64,000 nt of DNA from Lentibacillus sediminis (GCF_002763455.1 NZ_NIXK01000006.1:225848-289847); one strand, 5' to 3'; shown: positions 1 through 9,180, numbered from the stretch's first letter. Program-made: numbers and translations. Notes: generated by a model not told the origin, from the letters alone.

Positions 1-836
1 TGATGCACCGGCAAGTTGAACCGCTCCTTCAGCCTTTCACCGGCCGCCCCGATAAGCGGTGCGTCACCGGAGAGGACAAGCTGGGTAATGGAGGCCTCTC
101 CTTTGGTAATGGAAAATTGATAAAAGTCAATGATCCGGCCGATCTCGGTCAGGTACTCATTCATTGCATGAAATGCTGCTGTCTCGTCTGCGGCTTCTCC
201 CGTCTCCATCTTCATTTGGCGGGTGAAAATTGCTTTGTCACGCTGAAAAACGGTCAGCACAAGTGCGTCTTGATTCCAGTTGATCAGCAGAACATGCTTC
301 TCACCCTTATCAGCCATCCGGTAGTAATAACGGTACACGGATAAGGACGTCAGATCTGCCGCAGCAGGTTTCAAGCCAGCTTCCGTGAACACTTTTTCAA
401 ATGCGGTCAGCTTGTCTTTCGGATAGGCATACAACAGCACATCACGCTGATCGCCGCCCCCCTCGAGCATTTCAATGGCAATAGACGGATTAGCAAACGG
501 CAGGTAAATACTGCTGCCGAGGTGGGTATGGACATAGCTCAGCGCTTCTTCTTTGGCGAGGGCGGCAGGCACCTGAAGCTGGCGCATCACTACCGTATCA
601 TCCGGTACGGCAAAGTAAAGCTTTTTCCGCTTCCATTTATGTTTATTCACCAACTGGCGTACAACCGCTGTAAGTGCCTGCTGATTAACGATTTGGCCAT
701 CTCTGATCGTGTCTTCCGGTAATTGCACTTCCCCGTGGGATTGCAGTCCGCCGACAGAAGGATTTTTATTAAACGTATACCTTAATACACGACTGGTCAG
801 CACGATATTCACTCTGCCCTGTTTGATCAAACCCAT
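1..836 (-). CDS. pilM: Type IV pilus assembly protein PilM (partial, C-terminus off the edge)
   Basis: About 278 codons are open from an ATG at 836 to the window edge, so the C-terminal end is missing. The start has an AGGTG ribosome site about 8 nt upstream and lies 14 nt after the prepilin peptidase stop. The protein opens MGLIKQGRVNIVLTSRVLRY and includes a KRKKLYFAVPDDTVVMRQLQ strand, as in the actin-like ATPase fold of PilM that couples the cytoplasmic pilus motors to PilN/PilO. Being last of the visible pilus genes, it probably continues into pilN and pilO outside the window. Assignment rests on fold-like motifs plus operon position. Confidence 0.8.
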   Translation of the reverse strand, partial: MGLIKQGRVNIVLTSRVLRYTFNKNPSVGGLQSHGEVQLPEDTIRDGQIVNQQALTAVVRQLVNKHKWKRKKLYFAVPDDTVVMRQLQVPAALAKEEALSYVHTHLGSSIYLPFANPSIAIEMLEGGGDQRDVLLYAYPKDKLTAFEKVFTEAGLKPAAADLTSLSVYRYYYRMADKGEKHVLLINWNQDALVLTVFQRDKAIFTRQMKMETGEAADETAAFHAMNEYLTEIGRIIDFYQFSITKGEASITQLVLSGDAPLIGAAGERLKERFNLPVH

Positions 837-850
837 GATTTTACACCTGC

Positions 851-1606
851 TTATATGTAGAAGTTAAGGTACAAGCGAATCAGCTCGCCCCCGTAAAAAT
901 AACTGATCAGCGCTGCCACGACAATATAAGGACCAAATGGGACCGGCTGCTTGCGGTCGATCACCTTGCCGACAAGCAGCACCAGCCCGACGATCGCTCC
1001 TATCGTACAGGAAAGGAAAAAAGTAAGCAGCAGCTTTTCCGTCCCGAGCACAATGCCCAGCACGCCGAACAATTTCATGTCCCCTGCGCCCATTCCCCCG
1101 CGGCTGACGAGGATAATCAGGGCAACCACCGCAATGCCAATCAGTCCCCCGGCAATCGGCGACCACCACGGTTCAAGCGGCACGATGATCCGCATCCCGA
1201 TCATTAGCGGCAGAAAAAATAATAGTACCTTATTCGGAATGAGCATGTACGCGATATCAGACACAAATATAATCATCAGCATGGAAACAAGGAGCAATGC
1301 GGTCAGCAATTCCCAGTCCAGGCCGAAATTTATATAGCTGATAGCGAATAATCCTCCGGTGAACAGTTCTACTGCCGGGTAGATGAAGGAAATCCTTCGT
1401 TTGCAGTGCCGGCATTTTCCGCCTTGCAAGAGGAATGAGATTAGTGGGATGTTTTCATACCAGGACAGTTGAGTATGACAGTGCGGGCAGGCAGACCGGT
1501 CATTGGCGAAGGGTATGTTTTGTGGCAGGCGCAGCCCAACTACATTGAAGAAAGAGCCAAAAATAAGCCCTAGCAGAAAGAATATGAAAATGATTGCGAT
1601 GTCCAT
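851..1606 (-). CDS. pilD: Prepilin leader peptidase / N-methyltransferase
   Basis: 251 aa, polytopic membrane protein. It has the N-terminal GSFFNVVGLRLP segment, two CxxC pairs near residues 40-43 and 65-68 (zinc-type, typical of the bifunctional peptidase/methylase), and the two catalytic aspartates in VSDIAYMLIP and GMGAGDMKL (GxGD aspartyl protease). It cleaves and N-methylates class III prepilins such as those encoded upstream. Preceded by AAGGAGA. A terminator-like hairpin separates it from the pilin gene, so its expression may be lower than that of the pilin. ComC of the competence system is the close relative; the pilB/pilT/pilM context favours a type IV pilus role. Confidence 0.9.
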   Translation of the reverse strand: MDIAIIFIFFLLGLIFGSFFNVVGLRLPQNIPFANDRSACPHCHTQLSWYENIPLISFLLQGGKCRHCKRRISFIYPAVELFTGGLFAISYINFGLDWELLTALLLVSMLMIIFVSDIAYMLIPNKVLLFFLPLMIGMRIIVPLEPWWSPIAGGLIGIAVVALIILVSRGGMGAGDMKLFGVLGIVLGTEKLLLTFFLSCTIGAIVGLVLLVGKVIDRKQPVPFGPYIVVAALISYFYGGELIRLYLNFYI

Positions 1607-1650
1607 GCTGTTGTCTCCTTGTTCGAGTCTAGCAAACTATGTATGGAAAG

Positions 1651-1681
1651 AAAACGCCCGGCAGGTAATTTTGCCTGGGCG
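1651..1681 (-). terminator. Intra-operon terminator after the pilin gene
   Basis: On the minus strand a GC-rich hairpin (stem CCAGGC / GCCGGG region, AAAATTA loop) is followed by TTTTCTTT. It lies between the pilin stop (1693) and the peptidase start (1606) and probably makes the pilin transcript more abundant than the downstream genes. Confidence 0.6.
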
Positions 1682-1692
1682 CTTAATATAAT

Positions 1693-2082
1693 CTATTGAT
1701 TTTCATCCGTTGAGACTTCTTCCCAGCTTTCTGTATACGCAAAAATTCCATCTTCATTTTTCGTTACCGAACCAGCATATACCTGATTGTCGTCTGCAGG
1801 ATTACTAGGGATTTCTTCTAAATAGCCAGTGGAATGTAATTCAGCCACTGTCATCCCATCTTCATCATCAGTAAATTCTCCGCTCACATCTGCCAGTCTT
1901 GCTGCATTCTCAATCAGCTCTATATTCGCCTCATCGGCATCATCTTCCGCACCTGCAATAACATTCCCAATCGCTGGTACAGCAATCGCCACAATAATCC
2001 CCAAAATAGCAATCACCGCAAGCAATTCCACCAGTGTAAACCCTTTTTGCTGCTTCCAGAACTTCTGCATCTTCTTCAACAA
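1693..2082 (-). CDS. pilA: Major type IV pilin (class III prepilin)
   Basis: 129 aa. A short basic leader (MLKKMQKFWKQQKG) is followed by the prepilin cleavage site KG^FTLVELLAVIAILGIIV, with Glu at +5 and a hydrophobic helix. The mature domain is extremely acidic (many D/E, few K/R), as expected for a surface protein of a salt-adapted organism. The start is a TTG with AGAGGCGG upstream. It sits alone between two transcription boundaries: 161 bp of upstream spacer and a terminator downstream. ComGC is a paralogous alternative, but the surrounding PilT/PilM genes favour a retractable pilus subunit. Confidence 0.85.
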   Translation of the reverse strand: MLKKMQKFWKQQKGFTLVELLAVIAILGIIVAIAVPAIGNVIAGAEDDADEANIELIENAARLADVSGEFTDDEDGMTVAELHSTGYLEEIPSNPADDNQVYAGSVTKNEDGIFAYTESWEEVSTDENQ

Positions 2083-2243
2083 AAAATCGCCGCCTCTCTT
2101 AATAATAGTATTAATACTAGTCGGCCGGTTGCACTACTCGCTCCAGACCATTCAAGTGCCCACCTACAAATGGCCTATCCTCGCATCCTACTTTAGTCCT
2201 AATTCTATTATAAACTAGCAACTGGCAAAAATCTACAACTTTA

Positions 2244-3440
2244 CTAAAAATTTTCAAACATGGAAAACATAGGCAAGGCTACCGCGGCAATAATTCCTCC
2301 CACGATCACTGTCAGTACAATAATCATCAATGGTTCAATCAATACTTTAATTCGATTGGATAATTGCTCGACTTCTTCCTCGTAAAATTCTGCCGCTTTG
2401 GCCAGCATTTGATCGAGCGTTCCGGTTTTTTCGCCAATATCCACCATTTGCACGACCAGCGGAGGGAATGTTTTATCTTCCCTTAGTGGAGTTGCCATTG
2501 ACTCCCCGGTTTCAAGTGCTTTTCTCGCTCTTGCCAAACCTGCCTCGATCACACGGTTTCCTGCCACTCTTTCCGTAATTTCCACCGCCTGCAGAATGGG
2601 CACGGAACTGTTGACCAGAGTGCTCAGGGTTTGCGTCATGCGAACGAGCGTCCCTTTATGAACCAGAACTCCTAAAAAAGGAATATTCAGTTTCAGCCGG
2701 TCAACTTGATAAACAAACCCATCATAGCGCTTGAGATAACGAAAGCAAAGCCAGCCCAGCAAAAACAGCGCAATAATGGTCCACCAGTAAGCAACAGCCC
2801 AGTCACTGAGCGTCAGAACGAACTGAGTGAATGCAGGAATTTCCTCGCCCATCGACGCAAACATGTTAACGAACTGCGGCACGACGAACGTCAGCAGAAA
2901 GATGCTCAGGGCTATGGTTATGATCCCGACAATGGTCGGATAAAGCAAAGCGGAGATCACCTTTTGCCGATTGCGGTGCGATTTCTCGTAATAGGATGCC
3001 ATTTTTTCTAAAATCTCATCCAGCCGACCGCTTGCCTCTCCAGCGACGATCATATTAATCAGAAGCGGCGGAAAAATCTTGGGATGGCGCTCCGCAGCAG
3101 CTGACAGGGCCTGTCCCTGGTCCAACTGCTTGTCCACATCGGCAAGTACATTTTCCAGCACTCGGCTCTCTGTTTGCTCCATCATCGTTTTCGTCGCCTC
3201 GGAAATCGGCACACCAGCGTGAATTAGCGTGGAATACTGGCGCAGGAACAACACAAAATCTTTGATATTCACCTTTTTATGTATCACGATTTCCTGATTC
3301 CATGATTTTGTTTCACCGAGCTCCACAATCACCAGCCCTTCACTTTCCAGCTGAAAAAGGGCCTCCCTTTTGCTTGCCGCGTCGATCTTCCCTTTTTTCC
3401 TTTGGCCGGAGAGCGTTTTTCCGCTGTAATCAAATTCCAT
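2244..3440 (-). CDS. pilC: Type IV pilus inner-membrane platform protein PilC (GspF family)
   Basis: 398 aa from the ATG at 3440, which has AAAGGAG about 8 nt upstream; the frame stays open further upstream but that part overlaps pilT. Starts MEFDYSGKTLSGQRKKGKID, then two tandem T2SSF domains (about residues 65-190 and 265-390) with three predicted membrane segments. The platform protein is rotated by the PilB/PilT ATPases to add or remove pilin. The start overlaps the pilT stop by 11 nt, indicating translational coupling. Confidence 0.88.
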   Translation of the reverse strand: MEFDYSGKTLSGQRKKGKIDAASKREALFQLESEGLVIVELGETKSWNQEIVIHKKVNIKDFVLFLRQYSTLIHAGVPISEATKTMMEQTESRVLENVLADVDKQLDQGQALSAAAERHPKIFPPLLINMIVAGEASGRLDEILEKMASYYEKSHRNRQKVISALLYPTIVGIITIALSIFLLTFVVPQFVNMFASMGEEIPAFTQFVLTLSDWAVAYWWTIIALFLLGWLCFRYLKRYDGFVYQVDRLKLNIPFLGVLVHKGTLVRMTQTLSTLVNSSVPILQAVEITERVAGNRVIEAGLARARKALETGESMATPLREDKTFPPLVVQMVDIGEKTGTLDQMLAKAAEFYEEEVEQLSNRIKVLIEPLMIIVLTVIVGGIIAAVALPMFSMFENF

Positions 3441-4482
3441 GCTGGAAACTCCTTTCCGGCATGTAAGGGGAAGCGGCATCATAGGAAATCTGTCCCTGCT
3501 GCAGTAAGCGAAGTAAGTCCATCTCCAATGTGTGCATCCCCTGCTCTTTCGATGTCTGCAGCACATTCTGGATTTGATGAAGTTTCTTATTTCGGATCAG
3601 ATTTTTTATCGCAGCGGTATTAATCAACACTTCTGTGGCCGCCCGCCTATCCAGATTATCCTTGGTAACCAAAAGACGCTGCGAGATGACCGCCTTTAAA
3701 ATCGTGGCCAGTTGCAGGCGCATCTGATTCTGCTGACCGGGCGGGAAAACATCAATGATCCGCTCTATTGTCGAGACAGCGTCAGTCGTATGCAGTGTAC
3801 CCAGCACAAGATGTCCTGTTTCTGCAGCGGTAATCGCGGTGGAAATGGTCTCCAGATCACGCATTTCCCCTACTAAAATGATGTCCGGGTCCTGACGCAG
3901 GCCGGCACGGAGTCCATTTACGAAGCTGTTGGTATCAAACCCGACCTCGCGCTGGTCAATGATCGAACGTTGATGGGTATGCACATACTCAATTGGGTCC
4001 TCCAGCGTAATAATATGCTTTTCCATCGTCTGATTGATATGCTGAATCATTGCGGCTAAGGTGGTGCTTTTTCCGCTGCCGGTCGGCCCTGTCACCAGCA
4101 CAAGCCCTTGGGGATAATGCCCAATTTCCCGAACCGCCGCCGGAAGAAACAGTTCATCCAGGGAAGGAATGCTTGTCGGCACAATCCGGATTGCAAGAGA
4201 CAGCTCCCCTCGCTGGAAATACGCATTTATCCGAAAACGCGACACCCCGTGTATGCCATAGGAAAAATCCAGCTCCCGCGTCTGTTTGAGCGCCTCAAGC
4301 AGTTCGCCTGTCAAGATATCGTGGATAATCTCCCTGGTGACTGCCGGCTTGATCACCGCTTCCTTCTGCTCGATCAATTTTCCGTTAATCCGAAAAATTG
4401 GCGGCTTGCCAATCGTTAAATGGACATCAGAGGCGCGTTGTTCAAAGGCGGCTCTCAGCCACTCATCCAATTGCTCGTTCAT
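3430..4482 (-). CDS. pilT: Twitching-motility retraction ATPase PilT
   Basis: 350 aa. Contains the PilT-type N-terminus (ASDVHLTIGKPPIFRINGKL), Walker A GPTGSGKSTT near residue 130, Asp box LEDPIEY, Walker B QDPDIILVGEMRD and His box GHLVLGTLHTTDA. The C-terminal AAIKNLIRNKKLHQI segment corresponds to the AIRNLIRE motif that separates PilT from PilB. It powers pilus retraction. Its presence distinguishes this locus from the competence comG operon, which has no PilT. Located 11 nt after pilB in one operon. Confidence 0.92.
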   Translation of the reverse strand: MNEQLDEWLRAAFEQRASDVHLTIGKPPIFRINGKLIEQKEAVIKPAVTREIIHDILTGELLEALKQTRELDFSYGIHGVSRFRINAYFQRGELSLAIRIVPTSIPSLDELFLPAAVREIGHYPQGLVLVTGPTGSGKSTTLAAMIQHINQTMEKHIITLEDPIEYVHTHQRSIIDQREVGFDTNSFVNGLRAGLRQDPDIILVGEMRDLETISTAITAAETGHLVLGTLHTTDAVSTIERIIDVFPPGQQNQMRLQLATILKAVISQRLLVTKDNLDRRAATEVLINTAAIKNLIRNKKLHQIQNVLQTSKEQGMHTLEMDLLRLLQQGQISYDAASPYMPERSFQHGI

Positions 4483-4493
4483 ACGTTTTCCCC

Positions 4494-6119
4494 CTAGAAA
4501 CTGATCGATACTTGCATGACTTCCTCCATCGTTGTCTGACCGGCTTTTATTTTTTCCAGTCCGTCCTGGATTAAAAAGGCCATCCCCTGCTCCCTGGCAT
4601 AGCTTTTAATATCGGCCATCGACTGGTGGTTTAGCAACATCTGTTTAATTGCGTCATCCACCACAAGCACTTCCTGCACCGCAATCCTGCCGCGGTACCC
4701 CTGTTGGTGGCAGGCACTGCAACCTTTGCCGTAATACATCCGCTCAACCGGGACGCCATTTTTGCGGAAAATTTCCCTTTCCATTTCCGTCGGCTCGCGC
4801 TCGCTCTTGCAGTCTCGGCAAATTTTCCGCACAAGCCGCTGGGCAACAATTCCCGATAACGATGAAACGGCAAGATACGGCTCGATTCCCATATCAAACA
4901 AGCGTGGAATCGCATCAATCGCACTGTTGGTATGCAGTGTGCTAAACACAAGGTGGCCGGTCAGCGAGGCACGGATGGCGATCTCGGCCGTCTCCTGATC
5001 ACGGATTTCCCCAACCATAATGATATTCGGATCCTGGCGCAAGATTGAGCGCAAACCTGTCGCGAAATCCAGATCGATCGCGTTGTTCACTTGCATTTGA
5101 TTAATTCCGTTGAGCTGGTATTCCACCGGATCCTCCACCGTAACGATATTCACATCATCCGAATTCAACTGCTGGAGCGATGTATAGAGTGTCGATGTTT
5201 TTCCGGAACCGGTCGGGCCTGTCAGCAGAATCAGGCCGGACGCCTGACTGATCAGCTGCTCATATTTCCGCAAATTTTCTTGGGAAAAATTCATCTCAGT
5301 CAACTGCAAAAGTGCATTACTTAAGTCAAGTATCCGCACAACGATTTTTTCACCATGGACCGTCGGCAGACAGGATATCCGCAGATCAACCGGCGTGGAG
5401 CCAACAGCTGTTTTGATTCTTCCGTCCTGTGGCAGGCGTTTTTGCGTGATGTTTAGGTCTGCCAAAATTTTAATCCGGGCGATCAGAGAATGCTGCAGCT
5501 GCTTGGGGACTACTTTCCCTGTCTGCAGCCGGCCATCGATCCGGTAGCGCACATGCACATTGTTCTCCTGCGGGTCAATATGGATGTCGCTGGCCTTGAG
5601 CTGCACCCCTGTCTGCAGCAGTTCATCCAGAAGACGGACAGCCGGCGCACCGGTGTCATTTGTTACATCTTCTATCGGCATATCCGCTTCACCTTTAAAG
5701 TAATGCTGGTTAATTGCGTACAAAATATCGTCCTTGGCAGCAATCACCGGCGAAATATTAAACCCTGTCGCCATTTCAAGATCATCGATGATGTAATAGT
5801 CCATCGGATCTTTCATCGCTATATGTAAGGAGTTGTCATGAATTTTCAGAGGTATGATCAAATTTTGCTGAGCCATTTCCTTTGGGACAAATTCCAGTGC
5901 ACGCTTGTCGATGGCATAGCGATACAGCGAAACGTGAGGGATACCCAGCTGAAATTCCAGCACTTCAATCAGCTGCCGTTCCGTGATAAACCCATGCTCA
6001 AGGAGGGCGTCCCCAAGCTTTTGATCGTTCTTTTTGCTTTTCAGTGCTTCCTGAATCTGTTCATCTGTCACCAAACCCGCATCCTGAAGCAGGTCTCCCA
6101 GACGTTTGCGTGTGATCAT
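4494..6119 (-). CDS. pilB: Type IV pilus extension ATPase PilB
   Basis: 541 aa with an N-terminal GspE/MshEN domain (residues 1-150) and a C-terminal secretion ATPase. Walker A GPTGSGKTST is near residue 305 and Walker B QDPNIIMVGEIRD follows. A tetracysteine zinc site (CRDC...CSAC) near residues 445-475 is absent from PilT and typical of PilB. The ATG overlaps the upstream stop as ATGA. Function: ATP-driven pilus assembly with PilC. Confidence 0.93.
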   Translation of the reverse strand: MITRKRLGDLLQDAGLVTDEQIQEALKSKKNDQKLGDALLEHGFITERQLIEVLEFQLGIPHVSLYRYAIDKRALEFVPKEMAQQNLIIPLKIHDNSLHIAMKDPMDYYIIDDLEMATGFNISPVIAAKDDILYAINQHYFKGEADMPIEDVTNDTGAPAVRLLDELLQTGVQLKASDIHIDPQENNVHVRYRIDGRLQTGKVVPKQLQHSLIARIKILADLNITQKRLPQDGRIKTAVGSTPVDLRISCLPTVHGEKIVVRILDLSNALLQLTEMNFSQENLRKYEQLISQASGLILLTGPTGSGKTSTLYTSLQQLNSDDVNIVTVEDPVEYQLNGINQMQVNNAIDLDFATGLRSILRQDPNIIMVGEIRDQETAEIAIRASLTGHLVFSTLHTNSAIDAIPRLFDMGIEPYLAVSSLSGIVAQRLVRKICRDCKSEREPTEMEREIFRKNGVPVERMYYGKGCSACHQQGYRGRIAVQEVLVVDDAIKQMLLNHQSMADIKSYAREQGMAFLIQDGLEKIKAGQTTMEEVMQVSISF

Positions 6120-6550
6120 TGTCCTTCACCGCCTTCTGTCAAAATAATTTCACTCTCTTCGGTTACATCCCGTTCAAGCGCGCTACCTGTGCTTTCGAAG
6201 GTGATTGTCATTGGGCCCCCACTAGTCAGGTTCAGTTGAATATTGGAAATGGCAAATGACCTTTCCTCACCAAGGTCTACCTCATGTGGCTCTAGTTTTT
6301 TTTCCAGATATTCTGCTAAGTCATCGCCTGTTCCATTGTAGGAAGCAGCAGCACCTTCAGCCTTACTGCGGAAAAAATCAATCCCCATATCGGCAATTAA
6401 CTCCGCATCCAACTGCTCCTCCATTATCGCGACCTGTCTTGTCGTATTGGTGACCTGGAAAAACAGCGTCAAAACAAACAGCATCAATAGTGTCATGAGC
6501 ATCAGCGTCAGCACAAGCGCGCTACCAGTTTGGTTATTCTGCCGTTTCAT
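6116..6550 (-). CDS. PilX/ComGG-like pilus-associated membrane protein
   Basis: 144 aa from the ATG at 6550, chosen because AAAGGTG lies 6 nt upstream; the reading frame extends further but overlaps the preceding pilin gene. One N-terminal membrane helix follows MKRQNNQTGSALVLTLMLMT (a PilX_N-like start without a clear G^F site). An acidic extracytoplasmic domain of about 110 residues follows. Overlaps the upstream gene by 17 nt and pilB by 4 nt. Likely a minor component of the pilus; the family assignment is by N-terminus, size and context only. Confidence 0.6.
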   Translation of the reverse strand: MKRQNNQTGSALVLTLMLMTLLMLFVLTLFFQVTNTTRQVAIMEEQLDAELIADMGIDFFRSKAEGAAASYNGTGDDLAEYLEKKLEPHEVDLGEERSFAISNIQLNLTSGGPMTITFESTGSALERDVTEESEIILTEGGEGQ

Positions 6551-6992
6551 TGGCATCACCTTTAATATATGTATAGGATTCACTGACAGGGTCGCCATCT
6601 TCGGATAAAATTTGGATGTGTGCCCGTACCAGTTGGAGTGTTTTCTCCTCATCTGTCTGGCACAGTGAGACTGCAGGATGATAAGCTTCGCCATTTATTT
6701 CATAGGAAGTAAGCGTGTCTCCGTTGACTGAAAGAGGCTCTCCTTCACAATCCGGAAACTCGTCCAAATTTCCCAGGATTTCCTCATTGTTTTTCACATC
6801 TTCAACAGCTTGTCCCAACAGATTACTTGCCGAAAGTTCCGTGTCCGCGTTTTGTGTCCAACTGATTATTTGCGGAAAAATTGGTGAAAAAACAGCGATA
6901 ACCATCCCCAAAATCGCGATAGATGCTATAATTTCTATAAGGGTAAATCCGCTGCTGTCTTTTAATCTATTAATTTTAGCATTCAAGAGCAT
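6534..6992 (-). CDS. Minor pilin (PilV/GspI-like class III prepilin)
   Basis: 152 aa. The leader ends SSG^FTLIEIIASIAILGMVIAV, a class III cleavage site with Glu at +5. The remainder is acidic and contains two cysteines (about 78 and 103) that could form a disulfide. Probably the first gene of the pilus operon, divergent from the beta-helix pilin gene at 7127. AAGGTG lies just upstream of the ATG, with a TTG two codons later as an alternative start. Confidence 0.75.
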   Translation of the reverse strand: MLLNAKINRLKDSSGFTLIEIIASIAILGMVIAVFSPIFPQIISWTQNADTELSASNLLGQAVEDVKNNEEILGNLDEFPDCEGEPLSVNGDTLTSYEINGEAYHPAVSLCQTDEEKTLQLVRAHIQILSEDGDPVSESYTYIKGDANETAE

Positions 6993-7126
6993 TCACACCT
7001 TGTTTTCCGCGAGCTTTAGCGATATTCTAAAAAGGAACGAACTAAGACTTTTGACGCAGTTATTGTCAGAAATTCAATTTTTCAGTGACTTTTATCCTAT
7101 TATAGCATTTTTTGGATGTGAAAAGT

Positions 7127-8338
7127 ATGCGATTTGCAAAATTCAACAATGAAAAAGGTGTAACCCTTGTCGAATTACTGGCAGCACTGGGGCTCTTCGC
7201 GGTTGTGATTGCCTTAGCTTCCTCGGTAATTATCCAGCTGGTGCAGACGGAAGATTGGACAAGCGGGCGTGTGGAGTTGACCCAGGATACGAATGTGCTG
7301 GTGAGTGAGTTGCGAAATACCTATCAAAGGATGAGTGAAACAGCGGAAACGGAGACAGTTAATCTTCCCTATCAGGAATCCGATCGTTTGGAATTGGTAG
7401 GGGTAGTGATTGACGGAGGCGAAACTCTTGTAAGCGGAAACGGGCTTATTGAAGGTGTACCTGTTATGGAAAATTTACCGATTCAGTTGACAACAGAGCA
7501 TAGTTCAGGGGAAACATTGACTATTGAAAGTGTTTGGACGAATAAGCAATCGTATGAAGTAAGTGTCATCATTGACAGCGGTGGATCTGGAGAAGATATT
7601 GTAAATCCTAACCCTGAAGATTATGAACCAGCCGGGGATGAATGTGATTATTATTCTAATATTTTTTTTGAGAGAAGCAAGGAATTCGGAGATTGGGAAA
7701 AGTGTCAGGAAATAATGGTGCATGGTCATTCTGCTTGGTTCTGGAACAATCTTACGCTCAATAATGTTATTTTTCACGCAGAGAAAGATTTATTTATTGA
7801 TGGGAGTACGATCTTGTATAATGAATCGAATTTAATTGCAGGCAATAATGTTAGATTAAGTGGCCATGCAAACATTCACAGTAACAGCAGGGTCACAGTC
7901 GGTAGCCACCTGGTTGCCGAAGACGTGTTGAGGTTGGATAGCAACGCAGTTTTTTCTGTTGGTGCAAGTGCACAATTTTATGCTCAGTTGGAGGCATACA
8001 GTAACAGTAGGATTACAGTAGATGGCTACTTTTTTGCCGAAGATCAACTGACATTACATGGGAACGCAACTCTTACTATAGGTGAAAATGCCAGTTTTAA
8101 TGGAGATGTAGAAATTCAAAGCAATGCCAGTATCACTATAACAGGAGACGCCATTTTCAACAGACCAGTAAGTTTACAAAATAATGCTGGCCTGATAATA
8201 CAGGGAGATGCACATTTTGCCGATGATATTGGATTTGACTGGAGCAACGCTGAAATATGTGTTGAAGGAGAAGTAACCTATGGAGATGGTGTCATACCCG
8301 ACATAGACATCATAGAAAACGCAGCCAGCTGCGACTAA
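7127..8338 (+). CDS. Prepilin-like protein fused to a beta-helix repeat domain
   Basis: 403 aa from the ATG at 7127 (GGATGTG 6 nt upstream; a TTG five codons earlier is also open). Residues 1-32 are a class III prepilin end (NNEKG^VTLVELLAALGLFAVVI), processable by PilD. Residues 33-170 resemble a pilin-like globular part. From about 215 to 375 there is a regular series of 18-21-residue units with recurring N-(S/A)-(R/T/S)-(I/V/L)-T-(V/I) turns (SNSRVTV, SNSRITV, GNATLTI, SNASITI), the pattern of a right-handed parallel beta-helix or bactofilin-like solenoid. Cysteines near 173/193 and 378/402 bracket the solenoid. Divergent from the pilus operon. It may be a tip or adhesive minor pilin; function is inferred, not recognised. 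Confidence 0.75.
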   Translation: MRFAKFNNEKGVTLVELLAALGLFAVVIALASSVIIQLVQTEDWTSGRVELTQDTNVLVSELRNTYQRMSETAETETVNLPYQESDRLELVGVVIDGGETLVSGNGLIEGVPVMENLPIQLTTEHSSGETLTIESVWTNKQSYEVSVIIDSGGSGEDIVNPNPEDYEPAGDECDYYSNIFFERSKEFGDWEKCQEIMVHGHSAWFWNNLTLNNVIFHAEKDLFIDGSTILYNESNLIAGNNVRLSGHANIHSNSRVTVGSHLVAEDVLRLDSNAVFSVGASAQFYAQLEAYSNSRITVDGYFFAEDQLTLHGNATLTIGENASFNGDVEIQSNASITITGDAIFNRPVSLQNNAGLIIQGDAHFADDIGFDWSNAEICVEGEVTYGDGVIPDIDIIENAASCD

Positions 8339-8345
8339 ACCAAAA

Positions 8346-8366
8346 CCCGCGGATCCTCTCCGCGGG
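8346..8366. terminator. Bidirectional terminator
   Basis: Perfect 8-bp stem CCCGCGGA/TCCGCGGG with a 5-nt loop, between the convergent beta-helix pilin gene and the UPF0173 hydrolase gene. AAAA precedes it and a short T-rich tail follows. Confidence 0.75.
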
Positions 8367-8373
8367 CTGTCAT

Positions 8374-9054
8374 TTACAGTTCCATCTCTTCCCCAATTTT
8401 CATCGCTCTTCCCTGCCCAGTCCGGACGCTCTCCGCAAATGCTTCGCCGTCCTGTTCAATGAGCGGGAAGGTGTCGTAATGCACCGGCACGACATATTTT
8501 GCGTCAATCCAGTCGGATGCAACCAGCGCATCTTCTGGTCCCATTGTGAAGTTATCGCCAATTGGCACAAACGCCACATCAATTTCATTCATTTCCCCAA
8601 TTAATCGTAAATCAGAAAACAAGCCGGTGTCCCCAACATGATAAATCGTCCGTTCATTTACTGTCAGCAGGATTCCAGCAGGCATACCTGTATAAACAGT
8701 GCTGCCATCTTCCTCCGTATAAGCGGAGCCATGGAACGCCTGGGTAAATTTAACCTGGCCGAAGTCGAAATCATGCTTGCCGCCAATATGCATCGGATGG
8801 GTGTTCAGCCCTTTTGTTGCCAAATAATTAGCCAGTTCATTCGGTGCCACGACCAGTGCATCGTTACGTTTTGCTATTTCCACCGTGTCCCCCACGTGGT
8901 CGTTATGGCCGTGTGTCAAGAGAATCACATCTGCCTCCACCGATCCGGCATCCAGATCACATGCATCATTCTCGGAAATATAGGGATCAATTAGAATATT
9001 ATGCTCATCTGTTGCTACTTTCACTACTGCGTGTCCATGATAGGATACTTTCAC
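8374..9054 (-). CDS. ytkL: UPF0173 metal-dependent hydrolase (YtkL-like)
   Basis: 226 aa, the normal length for this metallo-beta-lactamase-fold family. The metal motif [10 protein letters not shown] is near residues 48-57. Further His/Asp ligands are visible in HVGDTG and in VPVHYDTFP near the C-terminus. Members hydrolyse unknown substrates; the family is conserved across Bacillus at the equivalent locus. Monocistronic between a terminator and a divergent peptidase gene. Confidence 0.88.
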   Translation of the reverse strand: MKVSYHGHAVVKVATDEHNILIDPYISENDACDLDAGSVEADVILLTHGHNDHVGDTVEIAKRNDALVVAPNELANYLATKGLNTHPMHIGGKHDFDFGQVKFTQAFHGSAYTEEDGSTVYTGMPAGILLTVNERTIYHVGDTGLFSDLRLIGEMNEIDVAFVPIGDNFTMGPEDALVASDWIDAKYVVPVHYDTFPLIEQDGEAFAESVRTGQGRAMKIGEEMEL

Positions 9055-9171
9055 ATTAACCTCTCCTTATAATAGGTAATTTCTAAAACGCATCATATGG
9101 ACTATACCCGGTGCCACTTGAAATTATTCATCTTTTTCCCGCTCATATCCAGAAATATTTTCCGTTTTTTC

Positions 9172-9180
9172 TGTTATAAT
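9172..9180 (+). promoter_or_regulatory. Extended -10 promoter for the M24 peptidase gene
   Basis: TGTTATAAT (TG-n-TATAAT) lies about 35 nt before the ATG at 9215, with no convincing -35 hexamer. AAGGTGGGA is the ribosome site. Confidence 0.55.

Noticed and set aside
4494..6119. Considered the pilus genes as the competence comG operon.
   Set aside because: PilT, PilM and the PilX-like gene do not occur in comG, and gene order differs.
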